Position numbers and translations under genes: made by a program
Shown here: positions 33,210 through 42,946 of the stretch, in pieces
Layout of the letters: each line of letters opens with the position of its first letter
Numbering within the stretch: the stretch's first letter is position 1
NCBI RefSeq assembly: GCF_018130065.1
Contig: NZ_JAFCME010000009.1
Coordinates: 1-64,000 of the forward strand
Direction: 5' to 3'
DNA length: 64,000 nt
From: Bradyrhizobium sp. AUGA SZCCT0158
GTDB lineage: Bacteria; Pseudomonadota; Alphaproteobacteria; Rhizobiales; Xanthobacteraceae
The notes under the pieces: model-generated
The model's database searches: none
What the model saw: only the letters and a program-made list of their open reading frames with translations
Told to the model about the DNA's origin: nothing

Positions 33210-34205
33210 TTACTCGATTACTTCGTCGGCGCGAGCGAGCAACGGCTCTGGAAGCATCAACCCAATGTTGGTCGCAGCCTTGCGGTTAATGACGAGTTCG
33301 AATTTCGTAGGTTGTTGGAACGGAATATCACCGGGTTGCGCACCCTTGAGGATTTGATCAATCGTACGGGCGACTTGGCGAAAAATCTCCAGAAAGTCGA
33401 TGCCATAGGCCATGAGCCCGCCGGCCTCCACAAATGAACGAAATGGATAAATGGCCGGCAGCCGGTACTTCTCAGCCAGCTCGCCGATTAGTTGTCGCTT
33501 CGTAATGTGTTCCGGACTGCCATCGACAAAGAGCGCGTCGGCGCCTTCCTGTGACATGAGGGCGAAGACACGACGATATTCTGGCTCGCTCCCACTATCG
33601 AGAAAAGAGGAGCCCACTACACTGATGCCTGCTTTCTCCGCCGTCGCCTGCATTGCAGCTCCTTCGGGGTTTCGTCGCAAAGCCAGAATTCCCAGCTTCG
33701 ATATTGCTGGGGCGACCTCCCGGAAAAGCTGAAGCCTCTTGCCCCAAATCTCCAGTCCGGCATCGACGCTGACACCTGTGATATTGCCACCCGGCCGTGC
33801 CATGCTTGAGACAAGGCCCAGATCGACCGGATCGCTGGTCATCGCAACGATCGGGGTGGTGCGGGTCGAATCTTTGAGAGGGGCCACCATCCACACCGTG
33901 ATCGCAAAAATCAGATCGAGACTGCGAGTTGAGACATCACGGGCGAGTTTAGGGTAGCTCTCGACACGCCCTTCGCCGGAATAGCGCTCGATTGTCAGAT
34001 TCTGTCCCTCGACATAGCCGTGCCGGCGAAGCTCCTGGAAGAATTCGCGCCAGTACCGGAAACTGCTGACTTCGGTCAGCTCAGCTACCGGGTGCGATGG
34101 ATGCAATATCGCGATCCGGTATACTTTCTTCGATTGTTGCGCCCGTGCCATCAACGGAAGCAGAGCGACCGTACCAATGGTTCCAATGAACTCGCGCCGT
34201 TTCAT
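33210..34205 (-). CDS. ABC transporter substrate-binding protein with Tat leader
   Basis: A 331-residue protein beginning MKRREFIGTIGTVALLPLMARAQQ, a Tat signal peptide, and continuing as an ABC_sub_bind-type periplasmic protein (IAILHPSHPVAELTEV, GYVEGQNLTIERYSGEGR, ARPGGNITGVSVDAGLEIWGKRLQLFREV). It shares family and C-terminal ADEVIE-type ending with the protein at 11714-12697. Start taken at the leader; the frame is open to 34253. No permease or ATPase next to it. Ligand unknown. Confidence 0.85.
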   Translation of the reverse strand: MKRREFIGTIGTVALLPLMARAQQSKKVYRIAILHPSHPVAELTEVSSFRYWREFFQELRRHGYVEGQNLTIERYSGEGRVESYPKLARDVSTRSLDLIFAITVWMVAPLKDSTRTTPIVAMTSDPVDLGLVSSMARPGGNITGVSVDAGLEIWGKRLQLFREVAPAISKLGILALRRNPEGAAMQATAEKAGISVVGSSFLDSGSEPEYRRVFALMSQEGADALFVDGSPEHITKRQLIGELAEKYRLPAIYPFRSFVEAGGLMAYGIDFLEIFRQVARTIDQILKGAQPGDIPFQQPTKFELVINRKAATNIGLMLPEPLLARADEVIE

Positions 34206-34577
34206 TCGATGACCTCTCACTGGATCTGAGCCGGCCGCTGAAGATCTCTTCACGAGCGAACTTACCGGACGCGACCAGCTGTGACGAATCGCCTATTGGG
34301 CTGCACCGCGCTTGCGGACCTTGAATCCGATGAGGGGCGTTAGTTCGGTCAGGTCCTCTGTCATACTTGATCGCAACAAGCGACGTTGCTTTGCGCGCAT
34401 TTCCGCGGCGATGTGTGCGGAGAAGTCAACTTACCGGCCAAATGCAGTCATGGTATCAGGGCTTGCCGAATTACGGTCAGTCGCTGGACGCCGTGTTTTC
34501 GCGGCTGATGGGTCGAATCCACTCGTTGCCCTCAAGCGGTCGACGCGAATCGTGGACCGACTGGAGACCGCACCATC
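34206..34577. other. Intergenic region before the isoaspartyl methyltransferase gene
   Basis: A 372-bp stretch between divergent genes. Plus-strand frames of 89 and 140 codons exist but lack leader, domain or ribosome-binding site. I see no repeat or terminator. It must hold promoters for both flanking genes. Confidence 0.45.
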
Positions 34578-35309
34578 ATGAAGAACTTGCTGCTGCTCGT
34601 GCTTTCCATGGTTGCCGTCGCGCGGGAAGCGACCGCACAGGACACCGAATGTGTCCGCGAACGCGCCGCCATGGTCGAAACCATCCGGGCCCACGCCCGG
34701 TCCTACGCCAGTGGTTTGGGACAGCAGGCCCTGTCGGAGAGGGTCCTCGAGGCCATGGGGCAAACGAAACGCCATCTGTTCATCCCTGAGCGATCTTGCT
34801 CCATCGCATACGCAGACAGGCCGCTTCCGATCGGCCTCGGCCAGACCATATCGCAGCCGTTCGTCGTCACCTTGATGACTGAGTTAGCCCGCATCGCTCC
34901 GGATTATGTCGTGCTCGAAGTCGGTACGGGCTCGGGCTATCAGGCCGCCATCCTTGCGCACCTGGCGCGAAAGGTCTGCACAATCGAGATTATCCCGGCA
35001 TTGGCCGAGACGGCTGCGAAAACACTGAGAAACCTCGCGTATGAAAACGTAAGCGTCAGGCTTGGCGACGGTTATGGTGGCTGGCCCGAATGCGGTCCGT
35101 TTGACGCCATCGTCGTGACCGCCGCGCTCGGGCAGCCACCACCGCCGCTGATTGAGCAGCTTAAAGTGGGTGGTCGGCTCGTCATGCCGGTCGGGCCCGC
35201 TTACACCACTCAGCACCTCACGGTCGTCGAAAAAATTGCCCCCGACAAGACGACAACGCGCGCCGTCGCTCTCGTGCGCTTTGTGCCCTTTACGCGTTCA
35301 CATGATTAA
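34578..35309 (+). CDS. pcm: Exported protein-L-isoaspartate O-methyltransferase
   Basis: A 243-residue PIMT. A signal peptide (about 1-20, MKNLLLLVLSMVAVAREATAQ) precedes the enzyme. Hallmarks: the substrate loop AYADRPLPIGLGQTISQPFVVTLMT, SAM motif I VLEVGTGSGYQAAILA (about 111-126), and VGGRLVMPVG near the end. Methylates isoaspartyl residues in damaged proteins with SAM; SAM availability in the periplasm is an open question, so export is odd. Two cysteines in the N-terminal part might form a disulfide. It precedes the broken FAD oxidase gene by 55 nt. Confidence 0.87.
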   Translation: MKNLLLLVLSMVAVAREATAQDTECVRERAAMVETIRAHARSYASGLGQQALSERVLEAMGQTKRHLFIPERSCSIAYADRPLPIGLGQTISQPFVVTLMTELARIAPDYVVLEVGTGSGYQAAILAHLARKVCTIEIIPALAETAAKTLRNLAYENVSVRLGDGYGGWPECGPFDAIVVTAALGQPPPPLIEQLKVGGRLVMPVGPAYTTQHLTVVEKIAPDKTTTRAVALVRFVPFTRSHD

Positions 35310-35364
35310 GAGCCGGTATGGCGGCTAACTCCAAACTCACAGTTGAAAACAGAACGAGGAAGCC

Positions 35365-36969
35365 ATGAGCGATGCGAGGCTAAAACATTACGGTTGGGGC
35401 CGCGAAGACGAAGGCATGACTGCTGAGGAGCAGGCCTTTGTGCTCGGCCGTTACCGCGCAAAATTTGCACGCGATGCATTCGAGACAAAAGCTGTCCCGC
35501 GTCTCGAGGACCTGGCGCTACGCGCGCCGCGCGTGGCGCCGCCGGCCTCGCTTGCCGCTTTCTGCACGAGCGAACGCTACGATCGCGTCGCGCACGCGTA
35601 GGGCAAATCCTATCCAGACTACGTGCGAGCCATGCTCGGCGACTACGACAGCGCGCCCGACGTGGTCGCCTATCCACGCAACGAAGCAGAGATTTCCGCT
35701 GTGATGGATTGGGCCGGTGGTGCCAGCGCCTCGCTTACGCCATTCGGGGGCGGGTCGAGTGTCTGCGGCGGTGTCGAGTCGCGAGTCGACGGGCTTCGCT
35801 ATAAGGCAGCGATCACTCTTGACCTCCGTAATCTCGGTAAGGTTATCGAGGTGGATCAGATATCGCGCGCCGCACTGATCGAAGGTGGTGCCTATGGTCC
35901 ATCCCTGGAGAGCCAGCTTAAGCCGCATGGGCTCACGTTACGGCATTTTCCACAGAGTTTCGAATATTCAACCCTTGGCGGGTGGATCGCGACGCGATCG
36001 GGCGGCCATTTCGCTAGTCTCTACACGCATATTGACGATTTCGTCGAAAGCCTGCGCGTCGTAACCCCGCGCGGCGTGCTGGAAACGCGCCGCTTGCCGG
36101 GATCGGGTGCCGGACCGAGCCCCGACCGCATGTTCATCGGCTCGGAAGGCACGCTCGGGGTGATTTCGCGCGCCTGGATGCGATTGCAGCCACGCCCGAA
36201 ATTCCGTGCCGGCGCATCGGTTCGTTTCCATTCGTTCTTCGGTGCGGCGCGCGCGCTGCGCGCCGTCGCACAGGCCGGCCTCTATCCATCGAACTGCCGC
36301 ATCCTTGACGCGCAAGAGGCATTCAACACCGGCGCCGCCGATGGCAGCGTCGCGATCATGGTGCTGGGCTTTGAATCCGGCGACCATTCACCGGACGCCT
36401 GGATGGCACGCGCGCTCGAATGCTGCGCCGACCATGGCGGGACGCCGGAGGTCGCAAAGGCCGGCGATGCACATCTCGAAGGCACGGCAGGAATCTGGCG
36501 CAATGCATTCATTCGTATGCCCTATGCGCGCGAGTTTCTGACGCCGGCCGGTCTCATCAATGACACCTTTGAGACCGCTATCACCTGGGATCGGTTCGAA
36601 AGTTTCCACGATGAAGTGAAGGCGGCGACGGAGCGTGCGATCCTCCAGGCGACTGGCGTAAAAGGCGAGGTCACATGCCGCTTCACCCATGTCTATCCGG
36701 ACGGGCCCGCACCGTATTTCTCCTTCCACGCACTCGGCCGCCACGGTGCTCTTCTGGAGCAGTGGCAGGCGATCAAGAATGCGGCCAGCGATGCGCTGAT
36801 TGAGGCGGGTGGTACTATCACGCATCATCACGCTGTTGGCCGTGATCATCGGCCCTGGTACGATCGGCAGCGCCCGGGACTTTTCGCGGCCGCGTTTAGG
36901 GCAGCAAAAAGAGAACTCGATCCGCAAGGCATGCTCAACCCGGGAGTGCTCATCGATCCGCAAGGCTGA
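35365..36969 (+). pseudogene. FAD-binding oxidase (alkyl-DHAP synthase-like), interrupted by amber codon
   Basis: The frame encodes about 534 residues of an FAD-linked oxidase similar to alkyldihydroxyacetonephosphate synthase: MSDARLKHYGWGREDEG start, PFGGGSSVCGGVE and GSEGTLGVISRAWMRLQP in the PCMH FAD domain, and the HHHAVGRDHRPWY active-site motif near the end. A TAG at 35599-35601 splits it after residue 78, exactly where relatives have HAYGKS (one-base change from TAC/TAT). The same frame is open on both sides. Translation could restart at 35632 but would lack the N-terminus. Real nonsense mutation or sequencing error. Confidence 0.8.
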
Positions 36970-37128
36970 TCGACGCGCCAGCGGGGTTGGCTGCGAGGGT
37001 GTGTCGAATGATTGTGCCATCCGCTGCGGTGCACGAGTCCGTTGCTGGCAAATAACCGACATGGCTGGTTTTCCGGTAAAGTCCCGTTTTTGGACTCATA
37101 GCGTCACGTGCTCACCGTCCTGGGTATT

Positions 37129-38149
37129 TCAGTTTTCCGTCGCGGCCAGCGCCGTCTCACCGGCAATCTCGTCGGCTCGCCAGCAGCGGACCGCGTGTCC
37201 GTCGGGGCGCGTTTCGAGCGATGGCCGGGGCTCGCGACGACACACGGCTTCGGCGTAACGACAGCGCGGACTGAACGCACAGCCGTCCGGCGGATTGAGC
37301 GGATTGGGAAGCTCACCCGGTATCGTAGCAAGCGGCGCGCGGCGCAGCGGATCGGGAATGGCGGATATCAGGGTCTGCGTATACGGGTGCGCCGGCCGTT
37401 CGAAGATCTCGCGCCAGTGGCCGCTCTCCACAATGCGGCCGAGATACATGACGGCGACCCGGTCGCTCATGTGCTCGACCACGCCGAGGTCGTGGCTGAT
37501 CATGATGTAGGAGAGGCCGAGCGTTTCCTTCAGTTCCAGCAGCAGATTGATGATCTGGGCGCGGATCGAGACATCCAGCGCCGATACGGGTTCGTCACAG
37601 ATGACAATCCTGGGATTGAGGATCAGCGCGCGGGCGATGCCGATGCGCTGACGCTGGCCGCCCGAGAATTCATGCGGGTAGCGGCCGGCTTGTTCGGGCC
37701 GCAGGCCGACATGCCGGAGCATCGCCGCGACACGGTCGTCGACCTCGCTCTTGGCCGTCACGCCGTGCAGGCGCAGCGGGTCTTCCAGCGTGCGGCGAAC
37801 GGTCTGGCGCGGATTGAGCGAGGCATAGGGATCCTGAAACACGATTTGCACGATACGGGCCAGCGCCTTTCGATCGCCCGATCGCCCTCCCGTTACGACC
37901 TGTCCGTCCAGCACGATGCGGCCCCGCGTCGGTGCCTGCAGGCCCAGTATCGAAAGCGCCAAAGTCGACTTGCCGCATCCGGATTCGCCGACAAGACCGA
38001 GGCACTCGCCGCGCTTCAGTTCGAGATCGACGCCGTCGACCGCACGGAGCAGCCGCCGGCCGCCGCCCAGCAAGCCGCCACCAACGGGAAAATGGACCGC
38101 GAGATCCTCTACGCTGAGGATGACATCGTCGCCGGGTCTTACCGCCGGT

Positions 38150-38157
<8 letters not shown>
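37129..38157 (-). CDS. Oligopeptide/dipeptide ABC transporter ATP-binding protein (DppF-type)
   Basis: A 342-residue ATPase: Walker [13 protein letters not shown], the signature LSGGQ appears as FSGGQRQRIGIARAL, Walker B IVICDEPVSALD, and the C-terminal oligopeptide-transporter extension with GCAFSPRCRYAEAVC (a Cys cluster that binds iron-sulfur in some members). Start at 38157 overlaps the previous gene by 8 nt. Last gene of the five-gene operon 42565 to 37129 (substrate-binding protein, two permeases, two ATPases). Energises uptake of peptides or related solutes. Confidence 0.92.
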
Positions 38158-39126
<969 letters not shown>

Positions 39127-39130
<4 letters not shown>

Positions 39131-39948
39131 GTGCGCCGGCTCCGCGACTGCGGATCGAGAACGTCACGCAAGCCGTCGCCGAGCAGATTGAGACCGAGCA
39201 CCGTCAGGAAGATGGCGAGGCCGGGGAAGATCGACAGCCACGGGGCCGTCGTGATCTGGTCGCGGGCTTCCGAGAGCATGCTGCCCCAGCTTGGATAGGG
39301 CGGGCGGACCCCGAGGCCGAGGAACGAAAGGGCGGCTTCGGCCAGTATTGCGCCGCCCATGCCCAGCGTGCCGATGACGATGATCGGGCCGACCATGTTC
39401 GGCAGTAGCTGGGTGATCATGATGCGCAAATCGCCGTAGCCGAGCACTTTTGCGGCCTGCACATAGCCCTGGCTCTTGAGCGACAGCGTCGACGCCCGTG
39501 CGATCCGGCAGGTGAAGGACCAGTTGGTCAAGCCGAGCGCGATGAGCAGGCTGGTCAGGCCGGGTCCAAGGACCGCCATGATGGCCAGCGCAAAGATCAG
39601 CGACGGGATCGCGAGCATGAGATTGGTCAGCCCATTGACGAAATCGTCCCACCAGCCGCCCCAATAGCCCGCCGTCAGGCCCAGTGTCACGCCGATGACG
39701 CTGTTGACGAGCTGCGAGACGATGCCGACCGTCAGCGAGATGCGCGCGCCGTGCACGACGCGGGAATAAATGTCGCGGCCCTGCGCATCGGTGCCGAACC
39801 ACCAGATCCAGCTCGGTGGCTCCTCGGCATTCAAGAGGTTGGCATCCATGACGGGATCGGTATGCGCCAGCCAGGGCGCGAGCAGGCCGACGAAGATCGC
39901 AAGCGCGAACAATGCCCCGCCGATAACGAGATTGGCCCCTAACCTCAT
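39127..39948 (-). CDS. Peptide ABC transporter permease (DppC-type)
   Basis: A 273-residue inner-membrane permease with about six helices. The start at 39948 (MRLGANLVIGGALFALAIFVG) overlaps the DppB stop as ATGA; longer versions of the frame have no similarity. WWFGTDAQGRDIYSRVVHGARISL is the standard DppC motif and GYVQAAKVLGYGDLRIMITQLLPNM is the EAA loop that contacts the ATPases. Confidence 0.92.
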
Positions 39949-40880
39949 GCGTATCTGATCCTGGGATCGATCACGGCATAGAGCAGGTCGATCATCGTAT
40001 TGATGGTCAGAAAGAACAGTACCACCACGAGGATGGAGCCCTGGACGGCAGGAAGGTCGCGCTGCAGCACACTGTCGACCAGCAGCGAGCCGATGCCCGG
40101 CCAGGAGAACAGTTTCTCGACAACGACCGCCTGTCCCATCAACGCGCCGAATTGCAGGCCGATCGTGGTGAGAATGAGGACGAGCGCATTGCGCATCACA
40201 TGCCATTTCACCACCCGGGTCTCGCTCATGCCCTTCGAGCGCGCGGTACGGACAAAATCCGCAGTCATGATCTCGAGAACCGCGGCGCGCGTCGTTCGCG
40301 CCAGCAGCGCCATCGGCGAGACGCCGAGGGTCACGGCAGGCAGGATCAGATATTTGAGCCCGCCATCGCCATAGCCGAAACTCGGCAGCCAGCCGAGTTT
40401 CAACGCAAACAGGTACATCAGCAGCAGCCCGAGCCAGAATTTGGCCATTGAAAGGCCCGACACCGCCAGGACCATCGAGAGCGTGTCGACGAAGCTGCCC
40501 GGCCGCAGCGCCGCGATGAACCCCAGCGGTACGCCGATTACGATCGCAAACGTCATGGACGCGAAGATCAATTGCAGCGTCGGCCACATTCGTTTGGCGA
40601 GCATGGTCGTGACCGGCTCGCGGGTCCGGAACGACGTCCCGAAATCACCGGTCGCGAGCTTGGCAATGTAGGAGCTGAAGCGGATGTAGACGGGATCGTC
40701 AAGGCCGAGCTGCTTCTTCATGCGCTCCACCACCGCCGGGTCCGTCGGGCCGCGGCCGTCATCGTTCATGCTCGATATGATGCTGCCCGGTACGACGCTG
40801 AACAGCACAAAGATCACCAGCACGACGGCCAGCACGGTCGGAACGGTTTGCAGGATTCGACGGATCGCGAACGAAAGCAT
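39945..40880 (-). CDS. Peptide ABC transporter permease (DppB-type)
   Basis: A 311-residue inner-membrane permease: N-terminal helix IRRILQTVPTVLAVVLVIFVLFSVVPG, periplasmic loop, then the core helices and the EAA loop DFVRTARSKGMSETRVVKWHVMRNAL. It forms the channel with the DppC-type protein. It follows the substrate-binding protein gene by 95 nt; that gap could carry an mRNA processing or attenuation element, but I see no strong hairpin. Confidence 0.92.
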   Translation of the reverse strand: MLSFAIRRILQTVPTVLAVVLVIFVLFSVVPGSIISSMNDDGRGPTDPAVVERMKKQLGLDDPVYIRFSSYIAKLATGDFGTSFRTREPVTTMLAKRMWPTLQLIFASMTFAIVIGVPLGFIAALRPGSFVDTLSMVLAVSGLSMAKFWLGLLLMYLFALKLGWLPSFGYGDGGLKYLILPAVTLGVSPMALLARTTRAAVLEIMTADFVRTARSKGMSETRVVKWHVMRNALVLILTTIGLQFGALMGQAVVVEKLFSWPGIGSLLVDSVLQRDLPAVQGSILVVVLFFLTINTMIDLLYAVIDPRIRYA

Positions 40881-40975
40881 CAGACCTGTTCCTCCCTCCC
40901 TCTATCGTTTTTTGCGTTTTTACGATGGTGGGAGGGCGAGAGCGCGTGTCACTTGTAGTTCACTTGTAGGTCAAG

Positions 40976-42565
40976 TCACTTGGCGGGCGAGGTCTCGGCG
41001 ACCCAGAGGTCTTCGACGTTCTGGTGCGTCAGTTCGGTCGCGTTCAACTGGATCCCCTTCAGCCACGGCTGTACCGCCATGACCGCCTTGTTGTAGTTGA
41101 AGAACCAGACCGGCGCTTCGTCATAAAGCAGGGCATTGGCCTTCTGCATCAGCTGGACGCGCTTGGCGGCGTCGTCGGTCTGCCCGGCCTCATCGAGCAG
41201 CTTGTCGAAATCCGCGTTCTTGAAAGCCGTGTAGTTGCAGGCCGATTGCGGCGTCGACGAGTGGAAGCATTTCAGCGCGGCCTGAGGGTCCGGGCCGGTG
41301 GCCTGGGAATAGATGAAGGCCTGGAATTCGCCCTTGCGAGCGACCTCCGCCAGCACCGCGGTCTCGACCTGCTTGACCTTCACCTTGATGCCCACCCGGT
41401 CCAGCATCGGGATGATGGCCTCGACGATCGGCAGGCCCCAGCTTTCATTCTGGCTCGCCGTCCATTCGAATTCAAAGCCGGTGGGATAGCCCGCGTCCGC
41501 GAGCAACTGCTTTGCTTTCGCGGGATCGAAGGCGTAGGGCTTCATGGTCTTGTCGTAGGCGGGGGAGGTCAGCGGCAGCCAGCTGGTGGCGCGATAGGCC
41601 TTGTTCTTGACCAGCTTGCTGATGATCAGATCGGCATCGATCGCATGGTTGATGGCCTGCCGCACCCGCTTGTCGGAGAACGGTTTGAACGAAGGATTGA
41701 TGCCCATGTAGCGCGTGAAGACCTCGGCGACTTCGACGATGGTACCCTTGAGGGCGGGGTCGGCCTGATAGGCGACGTACTGCGCGGGCCCGAGCACCGA
41801 GGTGTCGATTTCCTTGTTGCGGAACGCGACATCGCGCGCCGCGGCTTCGCCCATGATCGACACGATCATTTTGTCAGCGTACGGCTTGCCGGGCTTGTAG
41901 AACTTGTCAAACCGCTCCAGCACGACGCGCGATCCCGGCACGTGCTCGACAAACTTGAACGGCCCAAGGCCGATCGGCTTCTGGATGAAGCTGTCCTTGG
42001 CGCCCTCGTCGGCCGGATAGATCGAAGTCAGCGCGGTGAAGAAGTAGAAACCTGGATCGACCTTCTCGGTCAGCTTCATTTCGAGCGTGAAGTCGTCGAT
42101 TTTCTTCAGACCGGAGATTTCCTTGGCTTTGCCCTTCTCGACCTCGGAGGCGCCCTCGATCATTCGGACAAAACGCGCGCCGGGATAGGCCTTGGCGCCG
42201 TCCATGATGCGGTTGTAGCTCCAGATCACGTCGTCGGCCGTCATCTTGCGACCATGGTGGAAATAAGCGTCGTCGCGCAACTTGAAGGTATAAACAAGAC
42301 CGCCGCCCGAGACGATGGCCTCCTTGGCAAGCTCAGGAACCGGCTTACCCTCGGCGGAGTCCCAAATGTAGAGCGACCGATGCAGGCCCTTGGCGACGAT
42401 CTCGTCCTGGGCGCGCTGCGTCGTATGAATGTCCATGCTGGTGAAACTCGAGCCATAGGGCGCCGTCATCCGAATGGTGCCGCCCTTGCGCGGTGTCTGG
42501 GCCTCCGCCGTGACTGATAGCGCCAGTCCCAAACCAGCCACGATCGCAATCTTCTTGAACATCAT
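40976..42565 (-). CDS. Peptide ABC transporter substrate-binding protein (SBP family 5)
   Basis: A 529-residue periplasmic protein: signal peptide about 1-23 (ending TAEAQ), then a family 5 binding fold. GLVYTFKLRDDAYFHHGRKMTADDVIWSYNRIMD is the family signature; KRVRQAINHAIDADLIISKLVKNKAYRATSWLP is the conserved hinge region. Determines specificity of the transporter (dipeptides, oligopeptides or unusual solutes; not decidable). First gene of the operon. Two consecutive ATG codons at the start. Confidence 0.92.
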   Translation of the reverse strand: MMFKKIAIVAGLGLALSVTAEAQTPRKGGTIRMTAPYGSSFTSMDIHTTQRAQDEIVAKGLHRSLYIWDSAEGKPVPELAKEAIVSGGGLVYTFKLRDDAYFHHGRKMTADDVIWSYNRIMDGAKAYPGARFVRMIEGASEVEKGKAKEISGLKKIDDFTLEMKLTEKVDPGFYFFTALTSIYPADEGAKDSFIQKPIGLGPFKFVEHVPGSRVVLERFDKFYKPGKPYADKMIVSIMGEAAARDVAFRNKEIDTSVLGPAQYVAYQADPALKGTIVEVAEVFTRYMGINPSFKPFSDKRVRQAINHAIDADLIISKLVKNKAYRATSWLPLTSPAYDKTMKPYAFDPAKAKQLLADAGYPTGFEFEWTASQNESWGLPIVEAIIPMLDRVGIKVKVKQVETAVLAEVARKGEFQAFIYSQATGPDPQAALKCFHSSTPQSACNYTAFKNADFDKLLDEAGQTDDAAKRVQLMQKANALLYDEAPVWFFNYNKAVMAVQPWLKGIQLNATELTHQNVEDLWVAETSPAK

Positions 42566-42946
42566 GTTTTCTCCAACCGTGCAGGAGCATTCCGGTTCGA
42601 GAGTTGATCACTCGCGGCCTATCGAGCGCAAGGTCTTCGTTTCGTGCTGATGGGCGGTCGGCGACCAATACTTGTGCGGTGCGCTATCCGGTCCGAGTGT
42701 CGTCGGGGGATGATCAGGATGCGCGTCACACGAAGTGGGCAGGCGCGCGAAATCTGAAAGCTCTACTCGCAGTTGCGGGTAGGTAAGCGTTTGCATTTGA
42801 ACGGGTTTCAGCGGAGTCGTAGCCCGGATGAGCGAAGCGATATCCGGGATCTTTCTGCTGGTTCCCCGCATGTCGCTTTTGCTCTTGCGGGCCACCGGCG
42901 GCAATCCTCTCCTCTCCCACAAGTGGAGAAGGGAAAGGATCGTCTT
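42566..42946. other. Intergenic region between the peptide transporter and uvrD with a REP-like hairpin
   Basis: No gene is visible. CCCGGAT (42823-42829) and ATCCGGG (42842-42848) frame GAGCGAAGCGAT, a REP-type hairpin I associate with bradyrhizobia. A second partial dyad, CTCCCACAAGTGGAG near 42914-42929, lies close to the uvrD stop and may help terminate it. The left part holds the promoter of the transporter operon. Confidence 0.55.

Noticed and set aside
41024..42517. Plus-strand ORF of 497 codons opposite the peptide-binding protein
   Set aside because: Shadow of the minus-strand SBP gene; leucine/valine/arginine-rich with no motif.
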